NCBI RefSeq assembly: GCF_000384815.1 | Contig: NZ_ARQF01000020.1 | Coordinates: 496,001-560,000 of the forward strand | DNA length: 64,000 nucleotides | Direction: 5' to 3' | Source: Halodesulfovibrio aestuarii DSM 17919 = ATCC 29578 | GTDB taxonomy: Bacteria; Desulfobacterota; Desulfovibrionia; Desulfovibrionales; Desulfovibrionaceae | In this document: piece by piece, positions 9,432 to 19,630 of the stretch | Numbering within the stretch: the first letter of the stretch is position 1 | Layout of the letters: each line of letters starts with the position of its first letter | Translations under genes and position numbers: made by a program | The notes under the pieces: model-generated | Seen by the model: only the letters and a program-made list of their open reading frames with translations | What the model was told of the DNA's origin: nothing | Database searches by the model: none

Positions 9432-10925
9432 ATGGATAACGTGCTACTCAGGTTGGAAGGTATTGAAAAAAGCTTCCCCGGTGTAAAAGCACTGGATGGA
9501 GTTAATCTTACAGTCACAGCCGGACGCGTCATGGCGCTCATTGGTGAAAACGGCGCGGGTAAGTCTACACTTATGAAGGTGCTTACAGGCATCTATAAAC
9601 GTGATGCCGGAACCATGACCTACCTCGGGGAAAAGACCGAGTTCAAAGGCCCTGCTCAGTCTCAAGCCGCTGGAATCTCTATTATCCATCAGGAATTAAA
9701 CCTCCTTCCGGAACTCTCTATTGCTGAAAATATTTTTCTCGGTAGAGAACAAACCGGAAGACTCGGCAATATTCGATGGGATCGAATGTACCGGGATGCA
9801 GACGAACTGCTGCAACGTCTAGGTGTCACACGTTCTTCAAAAACTCGACTCGGCGAACTTGGTATCGGCGAACAACAGATGGTAGAAATTGCAAAAGCGT
9901 TATCGTTTGAATCGCGTGTTATCATCATGGACGAACCAACCGATGCTCTGACAGACACAGAAACACAGGCTCTTTTCTCCGTAATTAATGAACTTCGCGA
10001 CGCAAACTATGGCGTCGTGTATATTTCCCATCGCTTAAAAGAAATATTCGAAATCTGCGATGACGTTACAATCCTGCGTGACGGGAAATTCATTGCGGAA
10101 ATGTCGGTTAACGACATCAACGAAGAGACGCTTATTGAACTAATGGTTGGTCGCAAATTAGAAGAACAATACCCACGAATCGCGGTTGCAAAAGGTGATG
10201 TCCTTTTACGGACAAAAGAGCTTTCTGCCGAGGGTGTGGACAAGGTCAACCTTGATATATGCGAAGGCGAAATTGTCGGCGTTGCCGGCCTCATGGGAGC
10301 TGGCCGTACAGAACTTATGAAAGCAATCTTCGGTGCAAATCCTGTCACTGCTGGCGACATCACCTTAAAAGGTAAAAGAATACACATCCGCAGCCCCAAA
10401 GATGCTCTTGATGCAGGAATTGCTTTTATCAGTGAGGATCGCAAAGCGGACGGGCTCATCCTTGGCCTCTCTGTAAAAGAAAATATGACGCTCTCCGCCC
10501 TCAAACATTTCAGTAATGTCTCAGGGTACGTGGATCACTCTAAAGAACGTGAAGCTGTGGACGACTACATTGGGACATTCAACATCAAAACTCCAAGCCG
10601 GAGGCAGCCTGTCGGGAATCTTTCCGGAGGAAACCAGCAAAAAGTTGCCATTGCCAAAGGCCTTATGACCCGTCCTAAGATACTCATCCTCGACGAACCT
10701 ACCCGCGGAGTTGATGTAGGCGCAAAAAAAGAAATCTACCAGATCATCAACACATTTAAAAAAGAAGGCATGAGCATTATTCTTGTTTCCTCAGACATGC
10801 CGGAAATTCTCGGAATGAGCGACCGTATTGTTGTAATGCATGAAGGCCGTATCAGTGGTGAGTTTGCCGCTGCCGAGGCTACTCAGGAAAATATTATGGC
10901 CTGCGCTGTAGGCAAGAAGCGTTAG
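9432..10925 (+). CDS. rbsA: Ribose ABC transporter, ATP-binding protein
   Basis: Cytoplasmic ATPase with two fused ABC domains that powers ribose import. Walker A GENGAGKS is at about 38-45, with signature [12 protein letters not shown] and Walker [11 protein letters not shown] in the first half. The second half has [15 protein letters not shown] and [13 protein letters not shown]. Its first Walker A region, [12 protein letters not shown], is degenerate, as is usual for sugar transporters of this type. ATG 9432 is chosen because GGAG at 9419-9422 is ideally spaced and [17 protein letters not shown] aligns with E. coli RbsA. The ATG at 9417 overlapping the rbsD stop would add five residues. 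Confidence 0.95.
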   Translation: MDNVLLRLEGIEKSFPGVKALDGVNLTVTAGRVMALIGENGAGKSTLMKVLTGIYKRDAGTMTYLGEKTEFKGPAQSQAAGISIIHQELNLLPELSIAENIFLGREQTGRLGNIRWDRMYRDADELLQRLGVTRSSKTRLGELGIGEQQMVEIAKALSFESRVIIMDEPTDALTDTETQALFSVINELRDANYGVVYISHRLKEIFEICDDVTILRDGKFIAEMSVNDINEETLIELMVGRKLEEQYPRIAVAKGDVLLRTKELSAEGVDKVNLDICEGEIVGVAGLMGAGRTELMKAIFGANPVTAGDITLKGKRIHIRSPKDALDAGIAFISEDRKADGLILGLSVKENMTLSALKHFSNVSGYVDHSKEREAVDDYIGTFNIKTPSRRQPVGNLSGGNQQKVAIAKGLMTRPKILILDEPTRGVDVGAKKEIYQIINTFKKEGMSIILVSSDMPEILGMSDRIVVMHEGRISGEFAAAEATQENIMACAVGKKR

Positions 10926-10937
10926 GATAACATCCGT

Positions 10938-11888
10938 ATGACAACTCAAAAGAAAACACTCACCACAAAACTTATTGAGCAGAAAACACTTATCGCACTT
11001 ATCATTATGATTGTGGTAGTATCCCTGCTGAATCCACATTTTTTCACCACTGGCAACATTCTGAACATTCTCAGACAAACCGCGGTTAACGCCATTATCG
11101 CCGTGGGAATGACCATGGTTATTCTTACAGCAGGAATTGACCTCTCAGTTGGTTCTATTCTTGCCCTGTGCGGAGCCATAGGCGCATCCCTTATTGCCAG
11201 CGAGCTTCCAGTACTTGTTGCAATCGGCGCATCTCTTACGGCTGGCGCCATTGTTGGAGGTGTCACTGGTATTATCATCGCAAAAGGCAAAGTGCAGGCA
11301 TTTATCGCCACACTTGTTGCCATGACTCTGGTGCGCGGACTCACACTTGTGTATACAGACGGCCGTCCTATTTCCACTGGATTTACAGATGTTGCAGATA
11401 ATTTTGCGACTATAGGAACCGGCTATCTGCTCGGTGTTCCAGTCCCTGTATGGATTATGGCGATCACCTTTCTTACGGCATGGTACCTGCTCAACCATAC
11501 CCGTCTTGGCCGGTACATCTATGCACTTGGTGGCAACGAAGCAGCCACACGTCTTTCCGGCATAAATGTAGACCGCATTAAAATTACTGTTTACGCACTC
11601 TCCGGCCTGCTATCCGCACTGGCAGGCCTTATCGTCACATCCCGTCTTTCCTCTGCACAGCCTACAGCAGGTGCAGGCTATGAGCTTGATGCCATTGCTG
11701 CCGTTGTTCTTGGCGGCACCAGTCTTATGGGCGGCAAAGGCTCCATTATTGGTACCCTTCTCGGGGCACTTATCATCGGTTTTCTTAACAATGCTTTGAA
11801 CTTGCTTGATGTTTCATCGTACTACCAGATGATCGCCAAAGCACTGGTAATTCTTCTGGCTGTCCTTATTGATACAAAAAGCAAATAA
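10938..11888 (+). CDS. rbsC: Ribose ABC transporter, permease
   Basis: Inner-membrane channel subunit of the ribose importer. The 316 residues are mostly hydrophobic, with about eight to ten membrane helices. The family segments AGIDLSVGSILAL and GGTSLMGGKGSIIGTLLGALIIG are present. It sits 12 bases after rbsA and 26 before rbsB, in the standard operon order. Confidence 0.95.
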   Translation: MTTQKKTLTTKLIEQKTLIALIIMIVVVSLLNPHFFTTGNILNILRQTAVNAIIAVGMTMVILTAGIDLSVGSILALCGAIGASLIASELPVLVAIGASLTAGAIVGGVTGIIIAKGKVQAFIATLVAMTLVRGLTLVYTDGRPISTGFTDVADNFATIGTGYLLGVPVPVWIMAITFLTAWYLLNHTRLGRYIYALGGNEAATRLSGINVDRIKITVYALSGLLSALAGLIVTSRLSSAQPTAGAGYELDAIAAVVLGGTSLMGGKGSIIGTLLGALIIGFLNNALNLLDVSSYYQMIAKALVILLAVLIDTKSK

Positions 11889-11914
11889 GATCCTAATTCT
11901 AAGGAGAATCTGCA

Positions 11915-12790
11915 ATGAAAAGACTGTTTGGTTTTACTGCGACGTTGGTACTTACTTTGGCTCTTTGCATTCCTGCCCACGCAAAAGATACCATTGCACT
12001 TGTTGTTTCCACGCTAAACAACCCATTCTTTGTCGCCCTGAAAGATGGTGCTGTTACCAAGGCAAATGAAATGGGAATTGAACTCATCGTGCTTGATTCC
12101 CAGAACGACCCGAGCAAAGAGCTCGCTAATGTTGAAGACCTCACAGTACGCGGCGTTAAAGCTATCCTCATCAATCCTACTGATTCTGATGCGGTCTCCA
12201 ATGCTATCCGTATGATCAACAACGCAAATATTCCGGTTATCACACTTGACCGTGGCGCAACTCGCGGAAAAGTGGCAAGCCACATTGCTTCTGATAACGT
12301 GGCTGGTGGTAAAATGGCTGGCGATTATATGGCAGAACTCCTTGGTAAGGGCGCTAAGGTAATCCAGATTGAAGGTCTTGCCGGAACCTCTGCAGCACGT
12401 GATCGTGGTGAAGGATTTGCTCAGGCTGTTAAAGCAAATGACTTTAAGCTACTTGCAAGCCAACCGGCAGATTTTGACCGTACAAAAGGTCTTAACGTGA
12501 TGGAAAACCTCCTCGCAGCACAGCCGGATGTTCAAGGCGTATTCGCACAGAACGATGAAATGGCTCTCGGCGCGGTACAGGCTGTTAAAGCCGCAGACAA
12601 AAAAGTGGTCATCGTTGGGTTTGACGGTACCAAAGACGGCATGGCAGCTGTAAAGCGCGGCGACATGGCAGCAACCATCGCCCAGCAGCCTGCGCTCATC
12701 GGCTCCCTCGGTGTCGAAACCGCTGGCAAAATCCTGAAAGGCGAAAAAGTAGAAGCAAACATCCCTGTCCCGCTCAAAGTTGTTAAATAG
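11915..12790 (+). CDS. rbsB: Ribose-binding periplasmic protein
   Basis: Periplasmic receptor that hands ribose to RbsC/RbsA. It has an N-terminal signal peptide ([16 protein letters not shown], cut near residue 24) and then a periplasmic-binding-protein fold with [19 protein letters not shown] and the ribose-contacting segments NDEMALGA and GFDGTKDG. The length of 291 matches E. coli RbsB. The ribosome binding site AAGGAG precedes ATG 11915. Its mRNA end is followed by a GC-rich folded spacer that may protect it and lower rbsK expression. Confidence 0.96.
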   Translation: MKRLFGFTATLVLTLALCIPAHAKDTIALVVSTLNNPFFVALKDGAVTKANEMGIELIVLDSQNDPSKELANVEDLTVRGVKAILINPTDSDAVSNAIRMINNANIPVITLDRGATRGKVASHIASDNVAGGKMAGDYMAELLGKGAKVIQIEGLAGTSAARDRGEGFAQAVKANDFKLLASQPADFDRTKGLNVMENLLAAQPDVQGVFAQNDEMALGAVQAVKAADKKVVIVGFDGTKDGMAAVKRGDMAATIAQQPALIGSLGVETAGKILKGEKVEANIPVPLKVVK

Positions 12791-12801
12791 TATTTATGTG
12801 T

Positions 12802-12858
12802 GCCTCCGGCGGAGGCGGGAAACCTTGTGTAATGCAGGGGCAAGCCCCGCCCGCCGGA
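12802..12858 (+). repeat. GC-rich folded spacer between rbsB and rbsK
   Basis: GCCTCC/GGAGGC (12802-12807 with 12811-12816), GGGGC/GCCCC (12837-12841 with 12844-12848) and the outer pair TCCGGCGG/CCGCCGGA (12805-12812 with 12851-12858) offer alternative folds within 57 bases. It resembles REP-type 3' stabilising elements by position and composition and stands out in this AT-rich region. Confidence 0.55.
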
Positions 12859-12879
12859 AGCTGACGTTGCGGAGTACGT

Positions 12880-13803
12880 ATGGCTACGAAAAAACTCGTT
12901 GTTCTTGGCAGTGTTAATGCTGACCACATTCTACAGGTCGAATCTTTTCCCCGTCCTGGAGAAACTGTTTCCGGTCACGGTTACCGTGTTGTCCCCGGCG
13001 GAAAGGGGGCAAATCAGGCTGTCGCTGCTGGACGTCTTGGCGCAGAGATTTCTCTTATTGCCTGTGTAGGTGATGATGATTTCGGCAAACACATGATTGA
13101 CGCTTTCGTTAAAGACGGAGTTCAAACAGGCGCAGTGACGACCATTCCGAATACCCCTACAGGTATCGCAATCATCTACGTTGACGCCAACGGAGAAAAC
13201 TCCATTGGAATTTCTGCGGAAGCCAACGCACACCTGCTTCCGGAACTTGTAGAACCGCATCTTTCTCTCTTAAACAGTGCGCATACCTTGCTTATGCAAT
13301 TGGAAACACCACTCATTACAGTTGAAATGATGGCAAAAGCTGCTCACTTGGCAAACAAGGTAGTTATACTCAATCCCGCACCTGCGCGCCCGCTTCCAGA
13401 TTCTTTACTGGCGAATGTAACTATAATTACCCCAAATGAAACGGAAACAGAAATACTAACAGGCATTACAGTTAAAACAGAAGAAGACGCTCATAAAGCT
13501 GCTAATGTGTTCCATGCAAAAGGCGTGGACAAAGTTGTTATAACACTGGGAGCTGGAGGAGCATTTGTAAGTGATGAGTCCGGTACTCGAATTATTACTG
13601 GCTTTACTGTAAGTCCTACTGATACAACTGCTGCTGGTGATGTGTTTAATGGAGCTTTGGCTACTGCACTTCTTGAAAATAAAACAATGAACGATGCTGT
13701 TCTATTTGCACATGCTGCAGCTGCTATATCCGTCACCCGTCTCGGAGCGCAAACATCTATTCCGACACGTAAAGAAGTCGAAGATTTTTTTGTTAAAGAA
13801 TGA
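12880..13803 (+). CDS. rbsK: Ribokinase
   Basis: Phosphorylates D-ribose to ribose 5-phosphate with ATP. It is a PfkB-family sugar kinase of 307 residues. The N-terminal GSVNADHILQVESFPRPGETV and GGKGANQA (about 41-48) stretches bind sugar. The C-terminal DTTAAGDVFNGA motif at about 248-259 carries the catalytic Asp of the GAGD-type anion hole. It is the last gene of rbsDACBK, with a terminator downstream. Confidence 0.95.
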   Translation: MATKKLVVLGSVNADHILQVESFPRPGETVSGHGYRVVPGGKGANQAVAAGRLGAEISLIACVGDDDFGKHMIDAFVKDGVQTGAVTTIPNTPTGIAIIYVDANGENSIGISAEANAHLLPELVEPHLSLLNSAHTLLMQLETPLITVEMMAKAAHLANKVVILNPAPARPLPDSLLANVTIITPNETETEILTGITVKTEEDAHKAANVFHAKGVDKVVITLGAGGAFVSDESGTRIITGFTVSPTDTTAAGDVFNGALATALLENKTMNDAVLFAHAAAAISVTRLGAQTSIPTRKEVEDFFVKE

Positions 13804-13878
13804 TGCTTTACGTCACACTAGTGAGTCTTACAGTACTATTGTAAGCAACTAGGTAGCTTCGTTTACACTAATACATCT

Positions 13879-13919
13879 AAAAACTGTGTCCTTCCTCATC
13901 TAATAGGACACAGTTTTTT
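13879..13919 (+). terminator. Terminator of the rbs operon
   Basis: AAACTGTGTCC (13881-13891) pairs with GGACACAGTTT (13906-13916), followed by further T residues. Confidence 0.9.
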
Positions 13920-14080
13920 CCATTTTTCTTTCACTATCTGTGGTAAAAATCCATCTGCTATCACTTTGAAATAAATAGTAGTCAATATTCCTCCAGACAG
14001 CTTGCCAATAACAAAACTGTATGCCAAAATTCGGCGTGTTTTGATGCGATCAAATTGACCCTAACTCAAGCAGAGACGCT

Positions 14081-14668
14081 ATGACTCGAATATCAAATTC
14101 TATACGCACATTCCTGTTGTCCGCCATGGCGCTCTGCCTATTCTGCGTGACTGTCCCCTCCACTGCTCATGCCACATCGCAAGAAATGCGGCTAACCTCT
14201 TTTCGTCTTTCTGAAACCGATGGCGCTTTGATGCTCAATTTTGGAGTAGGAGTTACTCAGCTTGACCAGCTCCGGGTATTGCTGACAGAAGGCGCACAGG
14301 TTGAGCTTAACTGCCAAGTGCACCTATCCAGACCACGCTCATACTGGTTCAGAAAAAGCTTAGCCGAAACAAATATCACAAGTCATCTTTACTATGACAC
14401 GCTTACAAAAGAGTACTACCTCACCCTCCCTGACACCAAAGCACCACAAAGAAATAAGAGCTTACGCAAATTGCTCGATGGGGCATGGAAGTCTATCACG
14501 CTTCCGGTAGGGAGTACGACATTATTGACTTCCGGTAACGAATACAGGGTTACTCTTCATATCGAGATGATTAATACTGACGTACCTGAATGGCTCACAA
14601 AGTCGTTCTTTTTCTGGTCATGGGATCCTGCTCCTCCAATACAATACTCAACGGACTTTACGTACTGA
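14081..14668 (+). CDS. DUF4390 secreted protein upstream of ntrY
   Basis: Protein of 195 residues with an N-terminal signal peptide (hydrophobic about 10-28, cleavage near AHA at 29-31). The body matches what I know of DUF4390: a beta-rich domain with RPRSYWFRKSLAE and YLTLPD-type segments, ending FFWSWDPAPPIQYSTDF. The family is often encoded directly ahead of NtrY-type kinases, as here, 18 bases upstream. Its function is unknown; a role in sensing at the envelope for the kinase is only inferred from the linkage. Confidence 0.8.
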   Translation: MTRISNSIRTFLLSAMALCLFCVTVPSTAHATSQEMRLTSFRLSETDGALMLNFGVGVTQLDQLRVLLTEGAQVELNCQVHLSRPRSYWFRKSLAETNITSHLYYDTLTKEYYLTLPDTKAPQRNKSLRKLLDGAWKSITLPVGSTTLLTSGNEYRVTLHIEMINTDVPEWLTKSFFFWSWDPAPPIQYSTDFTY

Positions 14669-14686
14669 TAGTACGCTGGAACACCT

Positions 14687-16894
14687 ATGACCCCTAATGA
14701 TCAGGGCACAATTATAGTAAACGCAATCGACGCACGCGAAAAAAAACGTCGCAAGCGCGAACTCATTCTTGCGGCTGTTGTCTTTCTCGTCATCATAACC
14801 CTTACATGGATAGAGCTTAAGTACCTCGGTGTGGATTCCTACTTTTTCCTTGCCTTGTTCAACTTAAACTTTATTCTCGTTCTTCTTATTCTCTTCATCG
14901 TACTGCGTAACGGGGTAAAACTTATCCTCGAACGCCGCCGCAAGGTACTTGGCTCTCATCTACGAACACGCCTTGTCCTTGTCTTCATGTGCCTTTCGCT
15001 TATCCCGACAGCCCTTATGTTCGTCATTAGCACACAATTCGTGCAAACATCTGTGGACTACTGGTTTAAAAATCAGGTTGAAACGTCTATGGAAACAGCG
15101 CTGGATATTGGACAGGCTTTCTATGCAGACTCACTCAATGATTTGGAGCATTTCAGCAATAATATCATCGAAAAAATCCGTGACCGGAAGTTTGCATGGG
15201 GCGGGAAGGGGATGGACAGCTTCCTTGAAGACAAACGTTCTGAATACAACTTAACCGTTGTGGGCGTTATGAGCCCTAAGCATGCAGAACAGAATTGGCA
15301 CGGCAGAAAAGACATTGAAAAAGTTTGGGAAGAAACCAAAAGCCGTATCAATTGGGGAAATCTGGAAAAAAATCCACGCTTCTGGTCACTCATCTGGCCT
15401 GGTGCCGCTTCTGACTATGCGGTAGGCGTCATGCCTGTAGATGAAGGAAAAACAGGCTATCTCGTACTCGTTCGCAGTATAGGCAAGGACACCATGTTCA
15501 AGCTTGACCGCATTGTTCGAGGTCTGGACGAATATAAAAAACTTCGTACCCTCAAACGTCCGCTTAAAGTTACGCTCTATTTCATTCTGGGCGTGGTTAC
15601 CCTGCTTATCATTCTTGGCGCCATGTGGTTCGGTTTCCGTCTTGCTAAAGAACTTGTTGAACCAATCCTTGCCCTTGGCAAAGCCACCGAACGAATTTCC
15701 AGAGGCGACCTCTCCGTACGCCTTGAAGATACGTCTAATGACGAACTGGGCGTTCTAGTTGCTTCATTCAACCGTATGGCTGAGGACTTGGAACAAAGCC
15801 GCAACAGCATTACTGATGTTAATACAAAGCTCGAAAAACAAAATCTCGAAAAAGAACAACGTAACCGTTATATTGAAGCAGTTCTCGACAACACGGCTGC
15901 CGGCGTAGTTTCCGTTGACTCTCTCGGACAAATTTCTACCATCAACAAAGCTGCTGCAAGCATGTTCGGTGTATCTGCTCAGGCTCTCATTGGCTGGAAC
16001 GTGCGCTCTCTTTTGCGAAACCGCGTTGAAGGCGAACTTGTGGGCGAACTTGTAACACATTTCCAGACCACACCGGAATCACCATGGAAGCGTGAAATTG
16101 CCGTGAATATCGGCGGCAGAGAACTTAAGCTACTTCTCAGCGCTATAGGTCTCCCCGCGCATGACAGCAATCAATTTGGTTTTGTAGCGGTAATCGAGGA
16201 CATTACTGAACTTGAAAAAATGCAACGTATGGCGGCATGGCGCGAAGTTGCACGGCGCATTGCGCACGAAATCAAAAACCCGCTCACTCCGATCAAGCTT
16301 TCCGCCCAGCGTCTGCAACGCAAATATGGCAAACAGATTGAAGAGCCTGCATTCAGCCAATGCACTAATCTTATTGTAAAAGAAGTCGAAGAACTGCAAA
16401 ACATGGTTCAGGAGTTCTCCGCTTTTGCAAAACTGCCGGAAGTTATGCTTGCACCGGGGACAATTGCCCCGCTGCTTCAGGAACTTGTGACGTTGTACAA
16501 AAACTCCCACAGTAATATCAGCTGGAATTACCAACGGATAAACGACATTCCGATTATACAGATGGATAGTTCTGCCCTAAAACGTGTATTCATGAACATA
16601 ATGTCCAACGCAGCTGAAATTCTTTCAGGACAAAACAACGCAACAGTTACTGTTACTCTTGAGCATAAACACGAATTAGGGCTTGTACGCGTTGATGTGG
16701 AAGACAATGGCCCGGGACTTACTCAGGAAGAGCGTTCGCGTCTGTTTGAACCATATTTCTCTCACAAGAAAGGTGGTACCGGACTTGGTCTGACCATCGT
16801 AAAATCTATCATCAGCGACCACCGTGGGTACGTACGCGCCAACAGTCCAGAACATGGTGGAACCATTGTCACAGTGGAGCTTCCTGTGGTATAA
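14687..16894 (+). CDS. ntrY: NtrY-like sensor histidine kinase
   Basis: Membrane sensor kinase of 735 residues. Membrane helices occur at about 25-45, 55-77 and 95-115, then a periplasmic sensor region and a fourth helix at about 293-315. HAMP follows (about 318-370), then PAS (about 390-505). The dimerisation domain has the phospho-acceptor motif ARRIAHEIKNPLTPIKLSAQ (His near 528). The ATPase domain has DNGPGL and GGTGLGLTIVK. This is the NtrY architecture, and the cognate NtrX-like regulator lies one gene downstream. Whether it governs nitrogen metabolism in this organism cannot be told from sequence. Confidence 0.9.
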   Translation: MTPNDQGTIIVNAIDAREKKRRKRELILAAVVFLVIITLTWIELKYLGVDSYFFLALFNLNFILVLLILFIVLRNGVKLILERRRKVLGSHLRTRLVLVFMCLSLIPTALMFVISTQFVQTSVDYWFKNQVETSMETALDIGQAFYADSLNDLEHFSNNIIEKIRDRKFAWGGKGMDSFLEDKRSEYNLTVVGVMSPKHAEQNWHGRKDIEKVWEETKSRINWGNLEKNPRFWSLIWPGAASDYAVGVMPVDEGKTGYLVLVRSIGKDTMFKLDRIVRGLDEYKKLRTLKRPLKVTLYFILGVVTLLIILGAMWFGFRLAKELVEPILALGKATERISRGDLSVRLEDTSNDELGVLVASFNRMAEDLEQSRNSITDVNTKLEKQNLEKEQRNRYIEAVLDNTAAGVVSVDSLGQISTINKAAASMFGVSAQALIGWNVRSLLRNRVEGELVGELVTHFQTTPESPWKREIAVNIGGRELKLLLSAIGLPAHDSNQFGFVAVIEDITELEKMQRMAAWREVARRIAHEIKNPLTPIKLSAQRLQRKYGKQIEEPAFSQCTNLIVKEVEELQNMVQEFSAFAKLPEVMLAPGTIAPLLQELVTLYKNSHSNISWNYQRINDIPIIQMDSSALKRVFMNIMSNAAEILSGQNNATVTVTLEHKHELGLVRVDVEDNGPGLTQEERSRLFEPYFSHKKGGTGLGLTIVKSIISDHRGYVRANSPEHGGTIVTVELPVV

Positions 16895-16949
16895 TATTAT
16901 CTGAATATTAATAAACGTTCCAACCCAGAACAAGAGGGAGCCAAAAACA

Positions 16950-17888
16950 ATGCGCGCTGTACTTCTTGGTGGTTCGGGTTTTATTGGCAGAGCACTCACA
17001 AGCCGTCTGCTTGAAAATGATGTTCATGTAGTGGTCACATCACGTAATCCTCAACATGGTCGGTACCTTATTCCTGAAGGACACTCTTTCCATGTTGATT
17101 TTGCACTTTGGGACGGAAAAGACCCTGAACAACTCTCAACACACATCAAATCAGCCGATGCAGTTATCAACTTGATCGGTTCTAACATTGCTGCCGGACG
17201 CTGGACAGAAGAACGAAAGGAAGAAATTCGGAATTCCCGTATTTCAGCCGGAAACGCGCTATGCAGTGCTATTTCCATGCTGGAGGACAGACCGAAAGTA
17301 GTCATCCAAAGTTCGGCAATAGGTTTTTACGGAGCACACCCGACCTCCCCTGAAAATAGCTATGTGACTGAAGACAGTTCTGCTGGTCAGGGTTTTCTTG
17401 CATCCGTTTGCAAAGAATGGGAAGATTCAACGGCTTGCATGGACACTAGTGGAACCCGAAGAGTCATCATTCGTTCCGGCCTTGTGTTGGGCAACGGCGG
17501 TGTCTTGCATAAATTTCTTCCACCGTTCAAGTTCGGTGTCGGAGGCCCACTAGGAAACGGTAAGCAGGTAATGTCATGGATCCATATTCAGGATCAAGTC
17601 GACGCAATAATCCACATAATTAAGACTTCTTCTTGCACAGGCGTATTCAACCTTACTTCACCGAATCCTGAAACAATGGATACATTCTGCCGTACTCTCG
17701 GGTCAGTTCTGGGAAAACCGTCATGGTTACGTGTTCCGGCTCCGCTGTTACGCATAGCACTCGGAGAAATGGCTGAAGAACTCATTCTGCAGGGGCAGCG
17801 TGTCTTACCAGAAAAATTACTTGAATCCGGTTTCTGCTTTTCATATCCATCTCTGGATGACGCACTTGCCAACATCCTTCGTCCTTAG
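16950..17888 (+). CDS. TIGR01777-type NAD(P)-dependent epimerase/SDR protein
   Basis: Extended short-chain dehydrogenase-like protein (312 residues, YfcH/SDR39U1 group). It has an N-terminal nucleotide-binding motif GGSGFIG (about 8-14), the family segment NLIGSNIAAGRWTEERK (about 74-90), SSAIGFYG, and a C-terminal GEMAEELILQGQRVLP block. The enzymatic substrate is not known for this family. It is inserted between the NtrY-like kinase and the NtrX-like regulator genes with short gaps (55 and 43 bases), so it is probably cotranscribed with them. Confidence 0.88.
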   Translation: MRAVLLGGSGFIGRALTSRLLENDVHVVVTSRNPQHGRYLIPEGHSFHVDFALWDGKDPEQLSTHIKSADAVINLIGSNIAAGRWTEERKEEIRNSRISAGNALCSAISMLEDRPKVVIQSSAIGFYGAHPTSPENSYVTEDSSAGQGFLASVCKEWEDSTACMDTSGTRRVIIRSGLVLGNGGVLHKFLPPFKFGVGGPLGNGKQVMSWIHIQDQVDAIIHIIKTSSCTGVFNLTSPNPETMDTFCRTLGSVLGKPSWLRVPAPLLRIALGEMAEELILQGQRVLPEKLLESGFCFSYPSLDDALANILRP

Positions 17889-17931
17889 GCTCACACATTT
17901 CGTTTCTGTTTAATCACCTTATGGAGCTTCT

Positions 17932-19317
17932 ATGCCTCAGTCCAAGGCTCGTATATTAATTATTGATGATGAAGAGGGAATCCGCTTTTCGCTGCGCGGT
18001 ATTCTAGAAGACGAAAACTACATTGTGGATGAAGCAGAGAGTGGCGAACTTGGACTTAAGGCTGTTAAGGAATTATCGCCGGATCTCGTCTTCCTCGACA
18101 TCTGGCTGCCCGGTATGGACGGCATGGAAGTACTGACCAATATCAAGCAGCATGACAAGACTCTCCCCGTCATTATGATCTCAGGACACGGCAACATCGA
18201 AACCGCCGTTAATGCCATCAAATATGGCGCACATGACTTTATTGAAAAACCGCTCTCTTTAGAAAAAGTCGTCATTGCGGCTGACAAGGCTCTAGAATTT
18301 CAGAACCTGCGTAAAGAAAACATAGCACTCAAATCCAGAATCCGCACTGAACAGACAATAGAAATCACAGGTAATTCTGCTCCGGTTGTAGAACTACGCG
18401 AGCAAATTGAACGAGTAGCTCCTACTGATACCTGGGTACTCATCACAGGTGAGAACGGAACGGGCAAAGAAATTGCCGCACGTTCCATCCATGCGCATTC
18501 TCGCAGGTCAGAGCAGCCTCTAGTTGCAGTAAACTGTGCCGCAATACCCGAAGAACTTATTGAATCAGAGCTGTTCGGGCATGAACGTGGTGCTTTTACC
18601 GGTGCGGATCAATCCAAAACCGGCAAGTTTGAAATGGCTGACAACGGCACGCTCTTTCTCGACGAGATCGGTGACATGAGCATGAAAACGCAAGCAAAAA
18701 TCCTGCGCATCCTGCAGGAACAGTCCTTCGAGCGTGTCGGCGGAAACAAGACCATCAAAGTAAATGTTCGGGTCATTGCGGCGACAAATAAAACACTCGA
18801 GGATGAAATTCGTGAGGGAAACTTCCGGGAAGATCTTTATTACCGCCTGCGAGTATTTCCAATTTACGTCCCGCCGCTCAGAGAGCGTGGTTCCGACATC
18901 ATCCTGCTTATTCAAAACTTCATCACTGCTCTTGTTGCAGAACATGGCTTTAAGCCACTCTCATTCGACGATGAGGCTACCACAGCGCTGCTTCAGTACG
19001 GTTGGCCGGGTAATGTACGCGAGTTAAAAAACTTTGTGGAACGTATGCTCATTATGTACGGTGGAAAAACAATTACTGCCAAAATGCTACCACCTGAATT
19101 CTCACAATTTGTACAGCAACCATCAGCCAGCTGCGAACAGCTTATCTCTGGTGGCTCTGTTGATTTTAAAGAAGCACGCAACCACTTTGAAGCAGCATTT
19201 CTTGAAGCCAAGCTCAAAGAATACGAAGGTAATATTACCAGACTTGCAGAAGCCATCGGTCTGGAACGCAGTTATCTCTACCGCAAGTTGCGATCATACA
19301 ATATTCAATCAGAATAG
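17932..19317 (+). CDS. ntrX: NtrX-like sigma-54-dependent response regulator
   Basis: Enhancer-binding transcription activator, 461 residues. The receiver domain is at 6-120 with phospho-acceptor Asp near 56 (FLDIWLPGMDG). The AAA+ domain is at about 145-375 with Walker A GENGTGKE, the sigma-54 contact loop GAFTGA (about 219-224) and Walker B LFLDEIGD. A C-terminal Fis-type helix-turn-helix (ITRLAEAIGLERSYLYRKLR) follows. GENGTGKE rather than GESGTGKE is common in NtrX. It is last in the DUF4390-ntrY-SDR-ntrX run. Confidence 0.92.
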   Translation: MPQSKARILIIDDEEGIRFSLRGILEDENYIVDEAESGELGLKAVKELSPDLVFLDIWLPGMDGMEVLTNIKQHDKTLPVIMISGHGNIETAVNAIKYGAHDFIEKPLSLEKVVIAADKALEFQNLRKENIALKSRIRTEQTIEITGNSAPVVELREQIERVAPTDTWVLITGENGTGKEIAARSIHAHSRRSEQPLVAVNCAAIPEELIESELFGHERGAFTGADQSKTGKFEMADNGTLFLDEIGDMSMKTQAKILRILQEQSFERVGGNKTIKVNVRVIAATNKTLEDEIREGNFREDLYYRLRVFPIYVPPLRERGSDIILLIQNFITALVAEHGFKPLSFDDEATTALLQYGWPGNVRELKNFVERMLIMYGGKTITAKMLPPEFSQFVQQPSASCEQLISGGSVDFKEARNHFEAAFLEAKLKEYEGNITRLAEAIGLERSYLYRKLRSYNIQSE

Positions 19318-19440
19318 ACTTTTTTTCTTTATAGTTGCAGCATACTGATTTTTTTATGCATCCCGACACACAATCCATTCTACTAAGTGTGCAGGCTGGG
19401 TAATCTTCCGTAAATAAAAAAGCTATCGTCAAAAAATTAT

Positions 19441-19476
19441 AAAAAAAGGGTGGAGTTTGTAACTCCACCCTTTTTT
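19441..19476. terminator. Bidirectional terminator between convergent genes
   Basis: GGGTGGAGTT (19448-19457) pairs with AACTCCACCC (19461-19470), loop TGT, flanked by A6 and T6. It serves ntrX on the plus strand and the gene ending at 19631 on the minus strand. The remaining bases to 19630 show no gene. Confidence 0.92.
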
Positions 19477-19630
19477 ATTCAGTAATTAAAAACGGAAACA
19501 AAATTTTGTAAAAAATATTCGAATAATCGCAACCTAAAAGAATGTTCTCTCGCAGCGATTGTAAAGGAAAGTCCACTTTCTCTGTCGAAGGTCATAACCA
19601 AATGAGAGATAAGGCACTTTACAGACGAAG

